From Pelagophyceae sp. CCMP2097 (Eukaryota; Sar; Pelagophyceae), in assembly GCA_026770575.1 (NCBI GenBank), contig MU657169.1:647442-711441 (forward strand): a stretch of DNA of 64,000 bases, in the 5' to 3' direction. This document shows, in pieces, positions 1 to 11,523 of this stretch. The notes under the pieces were generated by a model. That model made no database searches. It saw only the letters and a list, made by a program, of their open reading frames with translations, and had not been told where the DNA came from. How positions within the stretch are numbered: the first letter of the stretch is position 1; every line of letters starts with the position of its first letter. The position numbers and the translations under genes are program-made.

Positions 1-1460
1 ACGTCGAGCGGCGCGGCTCCAGGCATGCGGACGAAGACGTCCAATTCTGCCAACTCGGCCAGCACCTTGCGCGCAAACCCGGCGTCGCGGCCGCAGTCGA
101 TGGAAACGAAGTTGGTGGCGGACGGCAGACATTTCAACCCTTGCCCCGCCGCAATCTTCTCCAGTCGAGCGCGGCCGGCCCGAACACCGGCGCGCACGCG
201 GTCCAGGTGCGCGTCGTCGCGCAAAGCCGCGAGCGCCCCGGCCTAAGCGAAGAGGTGAAGAGGTGGTGGCACAGACGGGAACACTCACCTGCGCCAGCTT
301 GTTGACCCCAAAGTGGTTCCGCAGCTTGCAAAACTGCGCAATCACGCCCGGCGACGCAATCGCGTAGCCGATTCTGGCGCCGGCGAGGCCGTAGCCCTTG
401 CTAAAGGTGCGCAGCCGGAGGGCGCGGAGGTCGTCTACCGCGACGTGGGGAGGTGGCGCCTCGCACAGCTCGACGTAGGCTTCGTCCAAAACGAAGAGGC
501 ACCCCTGTGGGAGGTCTTCGAGGCACGCCTCGATGGCAGCCGCCGACCGCCAGGTGCCGGAAGGGTTGTCGGGGTTGACGACATAAAGAATCTTAGCGTC
601 GACCTCGTGGGCTTTTGCGCACAGCGCCTTCAAGTCCACGTGACCGTCCGGCGTGTACGGCACCGTGTGAAGCACCTACACTCCTGGGTGTGCATCTCCT
701 CGCACGACTCTCGCAGTCGACCGGTGGTCCCCGACGCGGCCGCGCACGCCGCCGCGGCCGGCGACGAAGAAGTTGAGCGTCGGGTACGTGCCGTGGCTCG
801 AGACGACTGCGTCGCCAGGGGCGACGACGAGGCCCGCGAGGATGGAGAGGAGGCCGTCGATGCCCTCGCCAACGACGATATTGTCCATCGAGCACCCGTG
901 CCGCGCCGCAAGCTCCGTGCGCAGCTCGAAAGACTTCGGGTCGCCGTACTTCCAGCCTAGGCGGTGTCGATGAAAGCCGGCGGCGTCGCCTTTTGGCAAT
1001 TTCGGGACGCCGGCTTCTCACTCTCCGTGGCGGCGGCCTGAATGGCCTCGACGGCCTTGGGCGACGGCCCGAACGTGCTCTCGTTGGCGCCGAGGCGCAC
1101 GGCGAAGGGCCGGCCGCGCACGCGCTCCTGCTCCTCCGGGGCGATAAAAGGGACCTGCAGGGCGCGGCATTGCAATAGGCGGGTGCTTCCGGATTCGCCG
1201 GATCCTGGGATCCGACGGCCGCCCTCTGGGATCCAACAGCCGACTATAGAAGCTCGCGGGAGCCTCTGCAGGCGCGACTCCGCCGGCCGCCGTCTCGAGG
1301 CGCCCCGAGGCGCGACGGATCACGCCGCGCGTGGAGTGGGGCGCACCATGGCCGGGAGCTGCTGCACGATGGGCGTGAATCGGGGACCCGTAATGATCGT
1401 GCGCGCGGCGAGCGCGCGGCGCCGCGCGCAGCGCTGGAGCATGGAGGAAAGGAGCATCAT
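1..1460 (-). CDS. HisC-like class I/II PLP aminotransferase, 3' end cut by window edge
   Basis: Fold-type I pyridoxal-phosphate aminotransferase, closest in pattern to histidinol-phosphate aminotransferases and their bacterial relatives. Five exons fit in phase: 1347-1460, 1022-1154, 748-956, 289-675 and 1-242 (continuing off the window). Visible motifs are RLGANESTFGPSPKAV near the N-terminus, the cofactor stretch VVNPDNPSGTW, LDEAYVE with the Asp that pairs with the pyridine nitrogen, and TFSKGYGLAGARIGYAI with the Schiff-base Lys. The start was chosen at the ATG at 1460 because only this exon supplies FTPIVQQLPAM, which leads in frame into VPFIAPEEQER as in bacterial homologues; the first 25 residues are Arg/Ala-rich and could be an organelle presequence. 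Histidine synthesis is the likeliest role, but substrate cannot be read from sequence and no his genes are nearby. Confidence 0.9.
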
Positions 1461-1854
1461 CCCGACGCGGCTTCCGAAAGCGGGACCTTTTCTTGGCGGG
1501 GCGCGCGAGGCCGGCGACGGGGGAGGGGGCCTTCCGCGCCGCGCCTGCCCGCCCTGCCGACGCGCCCGGGGTGTTCACGCGACTCGGTGCAACAGGACTC
1601 GGCCGGAGGGCTGTTCTTTCAAAGATCCCGTCGTGTCGCCAAGAAAGGTCGTGTCGAAAGTTAAATCTTTAAAAAAAAAGTGCGGAGACGGCCGGCGCCC
1701 GGCCTTCAAACGGCCCGACGCGCAGGCCAGAGCACAGTATAGATGTCGACGGGGCGTTCGGGGCGTTTACTGTCGACGCCTCGACGCCGCGCCGGTGCCC
1801 TCGGATGCCCCAGATACAAGTTCCAGAAAGTGCCGGGCCTTTTTTATATATTCG
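1461..1854. other. Intergenic, no gene seen
   Basis: Lies between the 5' end of the aminotransferase and the 3' end of the sulfotransferase. It holds a short A-run near 1670-1680 and otherwise GC-rich sequence. The open frames here lack recognisable protein character. Confidence 0.5.
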
Positions 1855-4055
1855 TCAGACCTCGGCGCAGGGCCAGGGCAGCGCGCGCCCGAGGAGTTTC
1901 GCGAGCTGCGCGTTGGGCTCGCAGTAGAAGCCGTCGAGCGTGGCCTTGGTGTCTGCGCGCATGGGCGCGTACCTTGGAGGCGAAGCTTCGGTCGAGGCCG
2001 ATTCGCGGCACTTATGCGACAGTACAGCGAGACACTTATGCGACGCGCGCGTGGAGAACAAGACGCAAAGGAAGAGGCCGCCTCACGTTTGTCTTGACGG
2101 CACGGCCTATAGATTGTCTCCGGTCCGGTGCCAAACTAGGGCGTCGGGGCGGCTTTGCAAGAGTAGCACGCACTGCGTAAATCTGCTCCACGAGCGATAC
2201 GCGCCTGCGCGGGCGTGTGCGGGCGCTCCCCGGCTCCGAAAGGCGCACCGCGAGTTGGCGTAGTCGTAGTGCGGGATGCCCAAATGGTCCTCGACGGCGG
2301 CGACGGCGCGCAGCGTCGCCTCGCGGCCTAACGCAATTCTGGCCATGAGGAGCGTCCCCTCGGGGAGAAGGACGCAGTAGGCGACTCGAGAGGAACTCCT
2401 CGAAGACGAGCGCGAGGAGCTTGGCCGGGCTCGGGTACAGCGCGAGCCTGCCGCGGAGCCCTCGGAGCGGCCCTCGGAGCGGCCAGTCGGCGGGTGCCCG
2501 CGTAAGACGCACCATTTGCTGAGCTGGCAGGCGTACAAGCCGCGCGGGATGACGTTGGAGTCGCCCAGGCCGTCGCCGAGGCTCCACGCGCACGTCCACG
2601 GCTCCGCGGCGCGCCTACGAGTCCGCTGTGCTCCCGAGCCGTTTCCGAGCGCGAGGGACGCACGCCGTGGTCGCGGTGTCGTTTCGTTTGTGTTTCGCCG
2701 AATTGACACGCAGCTCCCAATTGACCATGTCCTATACGAGGCGTCGTCTCGAGGCGTGCGAGGCGGCATGGAGAGATGCTGACATCAAAGTGCTCCGGCT
2801 GGCACGGCGAGGCGAGGCGCGTCGCGCGGCACCTACGTAAACGCATGCCGAGAAGGCGCGACGAGCGCAAGCGATGCCACCGCGTGCGACGAGCGTCGCT
2901 AGACGCGGCCCCGTGCGTCTCGCTGAGCCTTCTGGCGTGTTTCGCCTTGGCGCCGCACGTGCCGCGGAACGTGCCTACGTCGACGTCGCGGGCGGCCCGC
3001 GCGGCCCGGGAACGGACGCTTCGTCTGGGCGTCGCGGAGCATGCGGCCGTTGCGGCACTCGTGCTGGAAGTGAGAGTACGCGCGCCGCGTCGGGTCCCGC
3101 AACATGACCTAGCGGCAGTCGCGGCGTCCATTACGACCCTTGCTACGACGGCCACGATGCACGCCTTCCCCGGCGACCCCTCCCCAGTCATCACCGCCCT
3201 GACGATTCGGTTTCCCGGAGGCGCGGCGGTATACGAGGAGCTTGATCGACGGCGCGAGGCGGTGCAGGACGCGCGGCACGTTCGGGTTGACGAGGTAGTT
3301 TGGGCTCTTGTCGAACCTGCGGTGGCGGCTCGCAAAGGGCGCCGAAACGATCCAGGCGTCTGGCGACTCGCGTGAGCAGCCCGGCCTCTAGCGGCGCCGC
3401 CGGGTATCTCGCGATGTAGCCGCGCCAGTCGTTTGCGGCGGCGGCGGACGTTGCTTGCCTGGCGTGCGACGCTTTCCGAGAGGATGCTTGGACGCGGTCC
3501 CTCGACGCGGGCATCCCCGGACGCGGCTGCTTTACGAGAAGAAGCGCGTCTCGATGGGCCAGCCTAGCGCGTTCTCCGACGTGCGCAGTTTCGGGTGCAG
3601 CGAAAGGTAGAGCATGATGTTCGTCGTGCCCGATTTCATCGCGCCGATGACCTGCGCAGACGCACCGTTGCCGCAGGGACCGGATGACGCCATGCCTGCC
3701 GCTTTCGAGGGCCTCACCGCGAGCGAGGGGATGCACCGCGCCTTGCGCGTCCAGGCGCCGGCGACTTCGACGCAGACCCCCGCGTCGAGATTGGACACGT
3801 TGGCGCACGCCGCGCTCACGACGGAACCCGCATGGAGGCGCCCCGCCGCGTGCGTGCACCTAACGGCCGCATTCGACCGGCCACGGCCTTCCAACATCTG
3901 GACGCGGCTCGAAACTTTTGACCCGCGGCCTCGGACGCCTCGCCTCGCAGCAGAGCGTGCTCGCGGCCCACGCGCAGCGCCAGCGACGCCGCCGCGACGA
4001 CGCCGATGACCACGCACGACACCGACACCGCCGACCGCCGCCGCGCCGCCGCCAT
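1855..4055 (-). CDS. Golgi-type membrane sulfotransferase
   Basis: Predicted PAPS-dependent carbohydrate sulfotransferase, type II membrane protein. The start at 4055 gives a short basic N-terminus followed by a hydrophobic signal anchor (VVIGVVAAASLAL). The 5'-phosphosulfate loop is clear as VIGAMKSGTTNIMLYL (around 3640), followed by KSPNYLVNP (around 3290) and the 3'-phosphate motif RDPTRRAYSHFQHE (around 3090). RGLYACQLSKW, LYPSPAKLLALVFEEF and VEDHLGIPHYDYAN follow in order, and the C-terminus ATLDGFYCEPNAQLAKLLG ends at 1855; this is the normal order for the Sulfotransfer_1 fold. At least seven short introns are needed. The joins at TG|G of SKW and at LSS|REATLR are exact in phase; those around 3300-3480 are approximate. 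Acceptor sugar unknown. Confidence 0.85.
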
Positions 4056-4211
4056 GCCGAAAACCCGCGGTCGCTAAAATTTCAGTAAAACTTTCTTTAA
4101 AAGTCCTTCTTCCTCGAGAGTCGTCGATCGATCGGAAGGTTCTCCCCCGAGGCGCCCGCGCACCGACGGACGCCACCGGGCCTGCACAAGAGATAGCCCC
4201 CAGCTGCTACC

Positions 4212-4852
4212 ATGCTCCGCGCCTCGAAGCGCGTGCTCGCGGCGACGCCGCGGCGGATCTTGCAGGTGCGTCGTCTTGCCGAGAGGTCTGCGTGGGGAGC
4301 CTCTGCGACGCCTCTTCTGGGCGGTCCGACCGCACCCCACGCATCCGAGAGCCCGTCCCGGCCCCAGAGCGATGTCGGGACACGACCGCGGCCAAAATGT
4401 ACTCGCCTTGCTTCGAAGCGTTTCCCCCGCAGGCGCGAGAGGCGCGGAAGCGCACGGCGACCGCTCCGTCGATGAAGCCGCCGCCGGGCGGCGCGCCACC
4501 GCCACCGCCGATGTTCGCGCAACGACCGCCGCCCAAGCCGCCCACGCCGGCGGCGTCGCAGTTCCCGCCGCCCAAGCCGCCTTCCGCGCCGGCGGCGGCG
4601 CAGCACGCGACGCAGGCGGCGGCGCCGCCGCCGCCGCAGGCCTGGCGGCCGCCGCCTGCGGCGTACGTGCCTCCGGCGCCGCAGGTCTACGAGGCGCCTC
4701 CGCCGCAGGCGTACCAGCCGCCTCGGCCGCCGCAGCAGTTGCAGGCGCCGCAGACGTTCGGCCAGTCGCTCCTCATCTACGCGGGCATCGGCGCCGGCAT
4801 GACGCTCGGCATGACGCTCATAGGAGTTTTCTTCAAGATGATTGGGTTCTAG
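4212..4852 (+). CDS. Proline-rich protein with C-terminal membrane segment
   Basis: Two exons, 4212-4265 and 4433-4852, joined in phase 0 across a GT-AG intron, giving about 157 residues. The N-terminus MLRASKRVLAATPRRILQ is basic and hydroxylated with no acids, like a mitochondrial targeting helix. The middle is a low-complexity Pro/Ala/Gln tract with repeated PPPQA and PPKPP. The last 30 residues (LLIYAGIGAGMTLGMTLIG) form one hydrophobic segment ending FFKMIGF just before the stop, as in tail-anchored proteins. No family recognised; a mitochondrial or plastid membrane tether is a guess from the two ends. It diverges from the sulfotransferase, start codons 157 bp apart. Confidence 0.75.
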
Positions 4853-5474
4853 CTCCGTCACGACGCTTCCTGTAAAAGATGCCTCGCGGCCTCTCTCTCC
4901 GACGCCTCCGTAAAGGACGCGTTCGGCCTATTTCCTCGACGCTTCTGGCTCGTGGGGACCGTCGTATCGATCCGTCGAAACTATGCCGGTCCGAACCGCT
5001 CTAGGCGGCCGACTTGTTCAGAGACAAGGCTCGCGTGTCTTTCGATGGAAACGACTCGAGCCGATTCGAGACCATTTCTCGAGATCTGAACAAGATGACG
5101 TCACATCTTGTGGAGTCTCTGTGGCCCCTCTCGGCACGGCGAGACTGATAAGGACGCAGTGGCAACGATGTCGACGCCTTTCCGATGTTTTGTTTTCCAG
5201 AGCGCTGCTGTCGATTCAGTGCTCTCAGCACCGAGCTCGCCTGCGTTTAACTGCGTCCTCGTGCAACCAAACCGCAAGTCGGCCCATTACGGAGCCGTTG
5301 TCGTGTAAATACCCTCGAATACCGCAAACATACCAAGATTTTACTTGGCCCGAATTTCATTTAGCGATCGCGGCCTCTCGACTCGGAGGTCCGCGTCCCC
5401 GCACCAGAGGCCAGAGCTCCCTGCCCCCGAGTCCCGCCGGCCTCGAGGTCCGCGGCCCCGCACCAGAGGCCAGG
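4853..5474. other. Intergenic, upstream of FG-GAP gene
   Basis: No convincing coding sequence. The proximal part, just before the ATG of the FG-GAP gene, holds a direct repeat (see 5386-5473). The distal part contains AT-richer stretches around 5270-5370, the most probable place for promoter elements, but no motif can be named. Confidence 0.5.
5386..5473. repeat. 29-bp direct repeat ending at a start codon
   Basis: GAGGTCCGCG followed by CCCCGCACCAGAGGCCAG occurs at 5386-5414 and again at 5445-5473 with one mismatch. The second copy ends one base before the ATG at 5475. Confidence 0.9.
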
Positions 5475-7271
5475 ATGCGCTGGCCGGCGCCGCTAACGTG
5501 GCTGTCTGCGCTCGCGTGCCTGTTTCTGCGCCTGGATTTTTGCGGCGCCGATGCGCCGCGGTGCGTCTCTTCCTACGCTTCGGCGGCAGAGCTGGCGAAG
5601 TTGATCCACGCCGGCGACCAGTTCGGCAGTTCTGTAGTAGACGTCGGCGACTTGGACGGCGATGGCGTTTCGGAGTTGGCCGTCGGGGCGCCTGGGGACG
5701 ACCACGGCGACAAGGGGAAATCGTACGCGGGTTCCGTCCACATCCTCTTCTACGACCAGGTACGACGACGGGGAAGCCCAGCAAGGGGTGCTCCGGGCAT
5801 GTCCACCACGTCTCTCCGGTAGGCGGGCAAGCTACGAAACGCGACGCGCCTCGCCATCAAGGACGGCAAACACAACGACCGCTTCGGTGCGAGCCTTTCG
5901 CAAATGGGCGACGTCGACGGCGACGGCGTTTCGGATTTGGTCGTTGGGGCGCCTGGTTTGGATTCTGGCCGAGTGGACGCGGGCGGGTTCTACGTCGTCT
6001 ACCTGAAAAGAGACGGCTCTTTAAAGCTGGCAAGGCCCGTCGACGCAAAGACGTTTCCGGCTCTAAGGCTGCAGGCGGGCGACGCGTTTGGGTCGAGCTT
6101 GGCCAACGCGGGCGACGTCGACGGCGACGGCACGGACGACGTGGCCGTCTCGGCGCGGCAGTGCGACCACGGCGCAATCGCGCAACGCGTCGAAACCGGC
6201 TGCGCCTACGTCTGCTTCATGATATCGGAAAAAGGGGAGCCGCGCGGCTGCACCAGGCTCGCGGGGCCGGGCATGCCCAAGCTGGCGGCGCACGACTTCT
6301 TCGGCGACTCGCTTGCCGTGCCCCACGCGGCGTCTGTGCCGTCTTGCGTGCCCGGGGAGCGTCCGACTAGGCGGTCGGCGACCTCGACGGCGACGGCATC
6401 CGCGAATTGGCCGTCGGCGCCACGGGCGACGCCGACAGCGGCGCGGGTGCCGTCTACGTCCTCTTCCTCACAAAAGATGCGGCGGTCTCGAAGCACGCCA
6501 AGATCTCAAAGGCACACGAACCCTGGCTGCCCGTCTCTAAAGGCGACCACTTCGGCTCGGCGTGCGTCCCTTTGTTGTCCAGCCGAGGCCAGACGAGGCC
6601 TTTGTTGCGTCGAGTCGACGTGCAGGCTGGCGTACTCGGCTTCTGGCGTCCTGGCCGTGGGCGCGGAGAACGCGCGCGGCGTCGGCGGCGCGGCGGGCTA
6701 CGGCGCGGTCGTGCTCGTCTCGGGCCTCGGGCCCGACGGGCCGCCGGATAAAGCTCTGGATCCGACGTATTCGCGCATCGACGGCCTCGGTCCGCTCGCC
6801 GGCGCGCTGCACGCAAACGACCGCTTTGGCCACGCCTTGGCCTTTGACGCCCGCTCTTCAGAGCGTGCGGGACGAGACGTGCTCATCGTCGGGGCGAAAT
6901 TCGACGACGTTGGAGGCGCGAATTCGGGCGGCCTCTGGTCGCTCCACCTCGCGACCGACGCCGCAGACTGCCTCGCCGAACCGTCGTGGCGCACGGCCGC
7001 CGCGGCGGTGGTTCACCGGCCCTTTCGCTCCGCATCGAGCCGCGTCGCTTTGTCGCTCTCGTCCTTCTTCGTCGTCGGGCTGGTGGCGTTGACTCTCGTC
7101 TTCTTCAAACGCAACCGGCCACCGGCGGCGGCGGCGCTCTTCAGGCCAAAGACGACGACGGCGCCGCTGCGCGACACGGACTCGACGAGTTGTGGCCTCG
7201 ACCAAGGCCTCGACGAAGACGAGGAAAAGGACGCGGGCAACGTCGAGATGAAGGACCGCTTCCTCGTATAG
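5475..7271 (+). CDS. FG-GAP / integrin-alpha-like surface protein
   Basis: Single-pass surface protein with a beta-propeller of FG-GAP repeats. Exons 5475-5759, 5823-6317, 6371-6561 and 6626-7271 join exactly in phase; the last intron splits GC|G and restores GSALAYSASGVLAVGAEN. A signal peptide (MRWPAPLTWLSALACLFL) is followed by repeats with the calcium-loop pattern DLDGDG/DVDGDG and VGAPG: at least six blades, the first four with complete Asp-rich loops, the last two weaker. Near the C-terminus a hydrophobic helix (VALSLSSFFVVGLVALTLVF) precedes a basic stop-transfer (FKRN) and an acidic tail of about 55 residues. Architecture resembles integrin alpha chains or T-cell immunomodulatory-type proteins without leg domains. 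Probably adhesion or ligand binding at the cell surface; ligand unknown. Confidence 0.9.
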
Positions 7272-7477
7272 CCTCGCCGGCACGCCGGTGGCTGAACTCT
7301 CATTTAAATCATACCATCATGCATCCGCGCGCGTATCGGCGTCTGAGGCCTCTCCAAATCGACGCGGACCCGGCCGGCGGCTCGCCGGCACCCTCGTGCC
7401 TCTCAGAAATGCTCCTCGAGATATGCCCATCCCGCAAGTGTTCGCTCGAAAGTTGTCAGCTTAGGAGTTTATATCGC

Positions 7478-8346
7478 TCAGAAAAAAACCGACCACACCG
7501 GCCGGAAGAAGGCGGCAGAGTGCTCGACGACGGGCGACCCGAGGATAAACTCCTCGGCGGCGTAGCCCGAGATTGCCATCATGGCGATTCGGCCATGCTT
7601 GAGCTCGGCGAGGCACATGCGGCGGCGGCGGAGGCGCTCCGTGGGGAAGAAGCCTAAAGGGTCAAAGGCAAGGTCCCCGGGCTCCGTCGACGCCTCGACG
7701 AACTTGTACTCCTTGAGCTTCGACGACTCCTTGGGCACCGACGAGGACATGATCATCCCCTTGAGAGCGTAGAGCTCGAAAGCGCCCGCCGTGCCCAGAG
7801 CGAAGCCCCAGAACAACGGGTTGATACACGTCAGCCCGCCGTTTAAAAGCGACGGCGCCAAGCCGCGGTCGAGCACGGATTGGGCCAAGCCGTGCTGCAG
7901 CTTCGGCGCGACGTGGAAGAGGTCGGCGATGGGTTGATCCAGTAGCTCGGAGACGGGCCAGCCGATGGCGGCGAGCATCGCAAGACGCGAATGTTTCATT
8001 TCGGCTTCCCTATAATAAGAAAGCAGCGCCGGCGACGACGCCAGTCCGAGCGGGTCGAAACCAAAGTCGCCGACCGCGGAACCGTCGAGCCACGGCGCTG
8101 ACGGGGCGTCGATCCACCTACAAAAGAGAGCGTGACCCGGGTCGCTTTTAGAAAGGCTGCAAGGACGCGGGCTTTGCACGGGAGCGCGTCGCTGCGCCGC
8201 CGCGACCGCGTCTCCGTCGCGACGCTACCGGCTTGCTGGATGCCGGCGAAGCAGGCGAGAAGCAACGCTTTCCGCCCCACGCCGCCGCGGGCCGCCGCCG
8301 CGATGCCGCGCTGCGACGTGCCCGTCACTTCCGTCGGCGAGGCCAT
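7478..8346 (-). CDS. Chlorophyll a/c light-harvesting protein
   Basis: Thylakoid antenna protein of the LHC superfamily. Exon 1 is 8180-8346 and exon 2 is 7478-8117; the GTGCAAAG donor splits CC|G and restores DALPWIDAPSAPWLDGS, the usual N-terminal consensus of fucoxanthin-chlorophyll proteins. Helix B carries EAEMKHSRLAMLAAIGW and helix C carries ELKHGRIAMMAISGY: the Glu/His chlorophyll ligands and the Arg salt-bridge partners are all present. A middle hydrophobic helix (FALGTAGAFELYALKG) lies between. FDPLG occurs twice, after each N-terminal and inter-helix loop. The leader (RKALLLACFAGIQQAGS) looks like an ER signal, but the Phe of a canonical AFAP junction is not obvious. Confidence 0.9.
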
Positions 8347-8438
8347 GGGTGATCGACGCGCGCGCGGGGGCAACCTGAGCTGGTGTTGACGCAACAAATT
8401 CCCCAAAGAAACGCACGCACAAACCCTTCTCTAAAAGA

Positions 8439-8802
8439 ATGGAACAAAGCCCGGCGCGCGCCGAGGCGGTCGGTGCGCCCGCCGCCGACGCAGAGGGCGC
8501 TGCCGCGGCCGCGGACGACGACGACGACGACGACGCGTATTGGGGTTCGATGATCGAGGCGAATACCGCGGCATCAATTTTCGACGCCGACCCCGAGCAC
8601 AAAACGGCGCCGACACCAAGCAAAACGCCCGCGGTGCGCCCCCTGTTCCACTTTCAAAGTGCCCATCGTCGAGCCGCAGGCCGCCGAGATCGACGACAGC
8701 TGGGAGGCGCGAATGGTCGCGGCCAACTCCGCGGCCACGGCGTTTTCCGACGACGACTCGAGGGCAAAAGAACTCCTAGAGGCCATCGGCTTCACGCGAT
8801 AA
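8439..8802 (+). CDS. Small acidic protein with an internal duplication
   Basis: Exons 8439-8633 and 8680-8802 join in phase across a GT-AG intron of only 46 nt, giving about 105 residues. An Asp run (seven in a row) follows an Ala/Glu-rich start. Two related segments, SMIEANTAASIFDAD and ARMVAANSAATAFSDDD, suggest a duplicated helix of about 17 residues. The gene diverges from the light-harvesting gene, with start codons 92 bp apart, so they may share a promoter. No family recognised. An acceptor six bases upstream (before CCGCAG) would also keep the frame. Confidence 0.6.
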
Positions 8803-9511
8803 CGACCGGCGCGCGCGGCGGCCGGCGCGAGCAGGGTCGCCGCGAAGGATGCAGGACTCGCGCAGCGGACTTCAGGGCGGCCGCGCCTCGCGGCCAGCGA
8901 GGCGGCGCTCCCGCACGGTTTCCCGCAGGGAGAACGTGGCAGCGGGATGCTGTGCGAGGTCTCCGAGACGCTCCGGGTTCCGATACTTGAGTAATTTTTC
9001 GACGCGCAACGGAGAATCTGCTACGGCAGCAGGAGCCTGTGCCCTGCTGCGTTCACTGCGAGAGGCACGAGGGTTTGAGTTTAGATCGACAGGAATCCCT
9101 ATCATCAGGCTTGTACCAGTCGGATGCAGCGAGCGCCACGCGCAGGCGGGTGCGCCCTCAAGAGAGAGCGTTCTCGAGAGTGCCAATAAGGGCGCAGACC
9201 GTCCTGTAGGGATCCCGCTGAAGAGCGATCCGTAGGGCGGCGCAAGGACGGGCGGAGCGCCGCTCGCGACGGATTGAAGCGGCGCTATTTTTGGCGAAGG
9301 CTGCAGAAAGGGACCGCTCAAGGGCTGCGCGAGTGGAGGTCGCTCGCCGGGGGGCGGCGGCGGCCCGCCTGTCCCGGTCCTTCTATTAAAAACTTTGCGG
9401 AACCGTACAATTGTATCTTGGCCTACGGTTAACTACGGGAGGATTTCTTTAAGACATTGAACTTCCTTGCCCGATCCTTTTGCACGACACGATAGATATC
9501 CACCTTTGAAG
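8803..9511. other. Intergenic, no gene seen
   Basis: About 700 bp before the second light-harvesting gene. The longest open frames lack family character and have no plausible splice partners. An AT-richer block at 9380-9510 precedes the ATG at 9512 and is the probable promoter. Confidence 0.5.
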
Positions 9512-10599
9512 ATGTTTTCCAAGGTGCGGCGGCGGCGACGGCGTGGCGCGGGGAGGGGAGGGCCGCAGGGCGTGGCCGACGCCGCGCCGGACGCGGAGCC
9601 GCGCTTTCGCTCTGGGGCGCTCGGGGAACGCGCCGTGGGCAAGGCTCCTAAGTCGCGGCTCAGATCGTCGGCTTTCGTAGGTCGTCGTCGCGCTGTGCCT
9701 CGCCTCGACGGCGGCGTTCACCGCCCCCGTCGCGCAGCGCGCCGCCACCTCCGCCGCCGCCCAGGGCGCGCCCGTCGACGAGACGGTGCGCATTTTCTCG
9801 AGCGCGCCCGTTCCGTTATCCGTCGACCGGAATCGCCGACCGCGCGCGCCCAGGCCATCGGCGTGCTCGCGCCGGCGGGTTTCTGGGACCCGCTCGGCTA
9901 CTCGACGACGCAGCCGGAGGGTGCGTCTTTGCGATCGATGGTTCGACACAGTGTGCAGCCCGGCCGCACGGCGCATCGAGGCGGGCCGTGCGGCGCGCCT
10001 TGCCGGGGCGTCGCTGCGCGGGCCGCGCGCCTCTCGCGCGCGCGGCGCACGCGTGTTGCTCTCCCTCGATGGTTCAAACGTAGGCTTTGAGCGCCGCCGC
10101 GCCGTGGAGCGCAAGCACGGCCGCATCGCCATGGTCGCCATGCTCGGCTGCATCTTCCACAACGCGGACATCGAGTTCCCGGGCTACCTGTCGCTGTCGC
10201 AGCAGCTCAAGTTCAGCGACGTGCCCAACGGCTTTGCGGGCATCTTCAAGGTCCCCGCTGCCGGTATTGCCCAGATCCTCCTCTTCACCGGCTTGATCGA
10301 GATGGCCTGGTGGCCGGCGTCCAAGTACGACGGCGACTACGGCGTCGGGTTCTTCGGCGCCAAGTTCGACTCGGAGAAGAAGGCGGTCAAGCTCCAGGCG
10401 GAGATGGCCAACGGCCGCTTGGCCATGTAAGATGCGCTCGGAATGGAAGAGTCCTTGCCACCCCGCTCGCAATGCAAGCCGGCCGCCTTGCGACGCCCCG
10501 CTCCCTAGGCTCGGCATCATCGGCAACATGGTCGCCGAGGGCCAGACGGGCCAGACGATGGCGGAGCAGTGGGGCGCCAACAACATGACGCCCTTCTAA
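9512..10599 (+). CDS. Fucoxanthin-chlorophyll a/c light-harvesting protein
   Basis: Second antenna protein, about 190 residues, five exons that all agree in phase: 9512-9523, 9681-9785, 9854-9920, 10084-10426 and 10509-10599. The first exon is only four codons (MFSK), and the next supplies VVVALCLASTAAFTAPVAQ, a textbook bipartite leader with an AFTAP junction for import into a secondary plastid. Mature features are GVLAPAGFWDPLGYS, helix B with ERKHGRIAMVAMLGC, a middle helix (AGIAQILLFTGLIEMAWW) and helix C with AEMANGRLAMLGIIGNM; the Asn replacing His in helix C is normal in this family. The C-terminus GANNMTPF is also typical. It belongs to the FCP group; it is not close to the 7478 protein. 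Confidence 0.93.
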
Positions 10600-11144
10600 A
10601 CCCGGGTCTAGAAGGAGACCCCGAGGACGCGGCGCTCAGAGGCGCCCTCTCCCGTAAACATTTAAGTATACGACCCATGCGTGCCGCCGGATGCGCGTCA
10701 ACCCGGTGGACCGAGCCCACACGTCAGAGTCCCGTCTGACGTCGTGACGCGCTGTGACTGTGGATCTCCATGCAGATGCAGAGCTTGAGACCAGAGCGAA
10801 GCGGCGTAAGCTCTCGACGAGAACTGGGGCATTCGATGCAAGCGTCGCAGCCCGCTGCCGCCGAGGCCAGGAAAGCACCTGCCCTGTAAAACGTCGTCGT
10901 CCGGCACTCTGCAGCCGGTGGTGCCATCTATTGAAACGCCCTAGCCGACGAGACGCCCGAGCCGCATCGTAGAGAGCGCCTGCCCGCCCACGGGAATGAC
11001 GACGGCGCGAGGGCAGTCTAAACAGGGCCCGCTCAACCGCACTCGCTTGCCGTCGTCACCGTCGGCCTCGCCGGGCGCGGCGTCGCTGGGGCGCCCCCCG
11101 AGGCGGCAGCGTGCGGCGGCGGATACAACGTGATTAAGGGCTTG
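10600..11144. other. Intergenic, no gene seen
   Basis: Follows the stop of the light-harvesting gene and precedes the 3' end of a minus-strand small gene (convergent). A slightly AT-rich stretch at 10650-10680 could carry the 3' end signals. No recognisable coding. Confidence 0.5.
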
Positions 11145-11523
11145 CTAAGGTTCGTTGTGCGCGTCGTCTTCGTCGCTCGAGTTGCCCTCGGCCTCCGTCT
11201 TCAGAAACTCTTCGAGGACGCGGATCTCGCGCTGCAGCTTTGCGACGTCGGCGAGGCAGGCCTGGCGAGACCGGTCCGTGCCGTCCGCGTTGGACCTACG
11301 TTTTTTTGCGTATGGCGGCGGCCGCAACGCCTATTTCTTTGCCGCCTCGGGGTAGCGGCGCCGGTCCTCGCTCGAGCTGGTCGAGCCTGTACTTTTTTAC
11401 CATTAAAGTTTGGAAAGTCCGAGGCTCCGCAGTCGAAGGCTTCTTCAGGTCGACGGTCCTCTCCCACCAGTCCCCAGAGCCCAGCGCCGCCGTCCCGCTC
11501 CGCGAAGCGGCCAAAGGGGCCAT
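11145..11523 (-). CDS. Small protein with C-terminal coiled coil
   Basis: Tentative two-exon gene. The ATG at 11523 begins MAPLAASRSGTAALGSGDWW and runs to FQTLM; a GTAAAA donor and a CTCGCCAG acceptor, both in phase 0, join it to ACLADVAKLQREIRVLEEFL and an acidic tail ending DDAHNEP at 11145. The heptad spacing of Leu/Ile in the last exon suggests a short coiled coil. Total about 80 residues. No family recognised. An alternative acceptor near 11300 would add residues but breaks frame with the first exon. Confidence 0.5.

Noticed and set aside
1018..1578. Long Arg/Ala/Pro-rich frame overlapping the aminotransferase start
   Set aside because: It is the alternate frame of exons 1-2; the phase-correct exons give a good family match.
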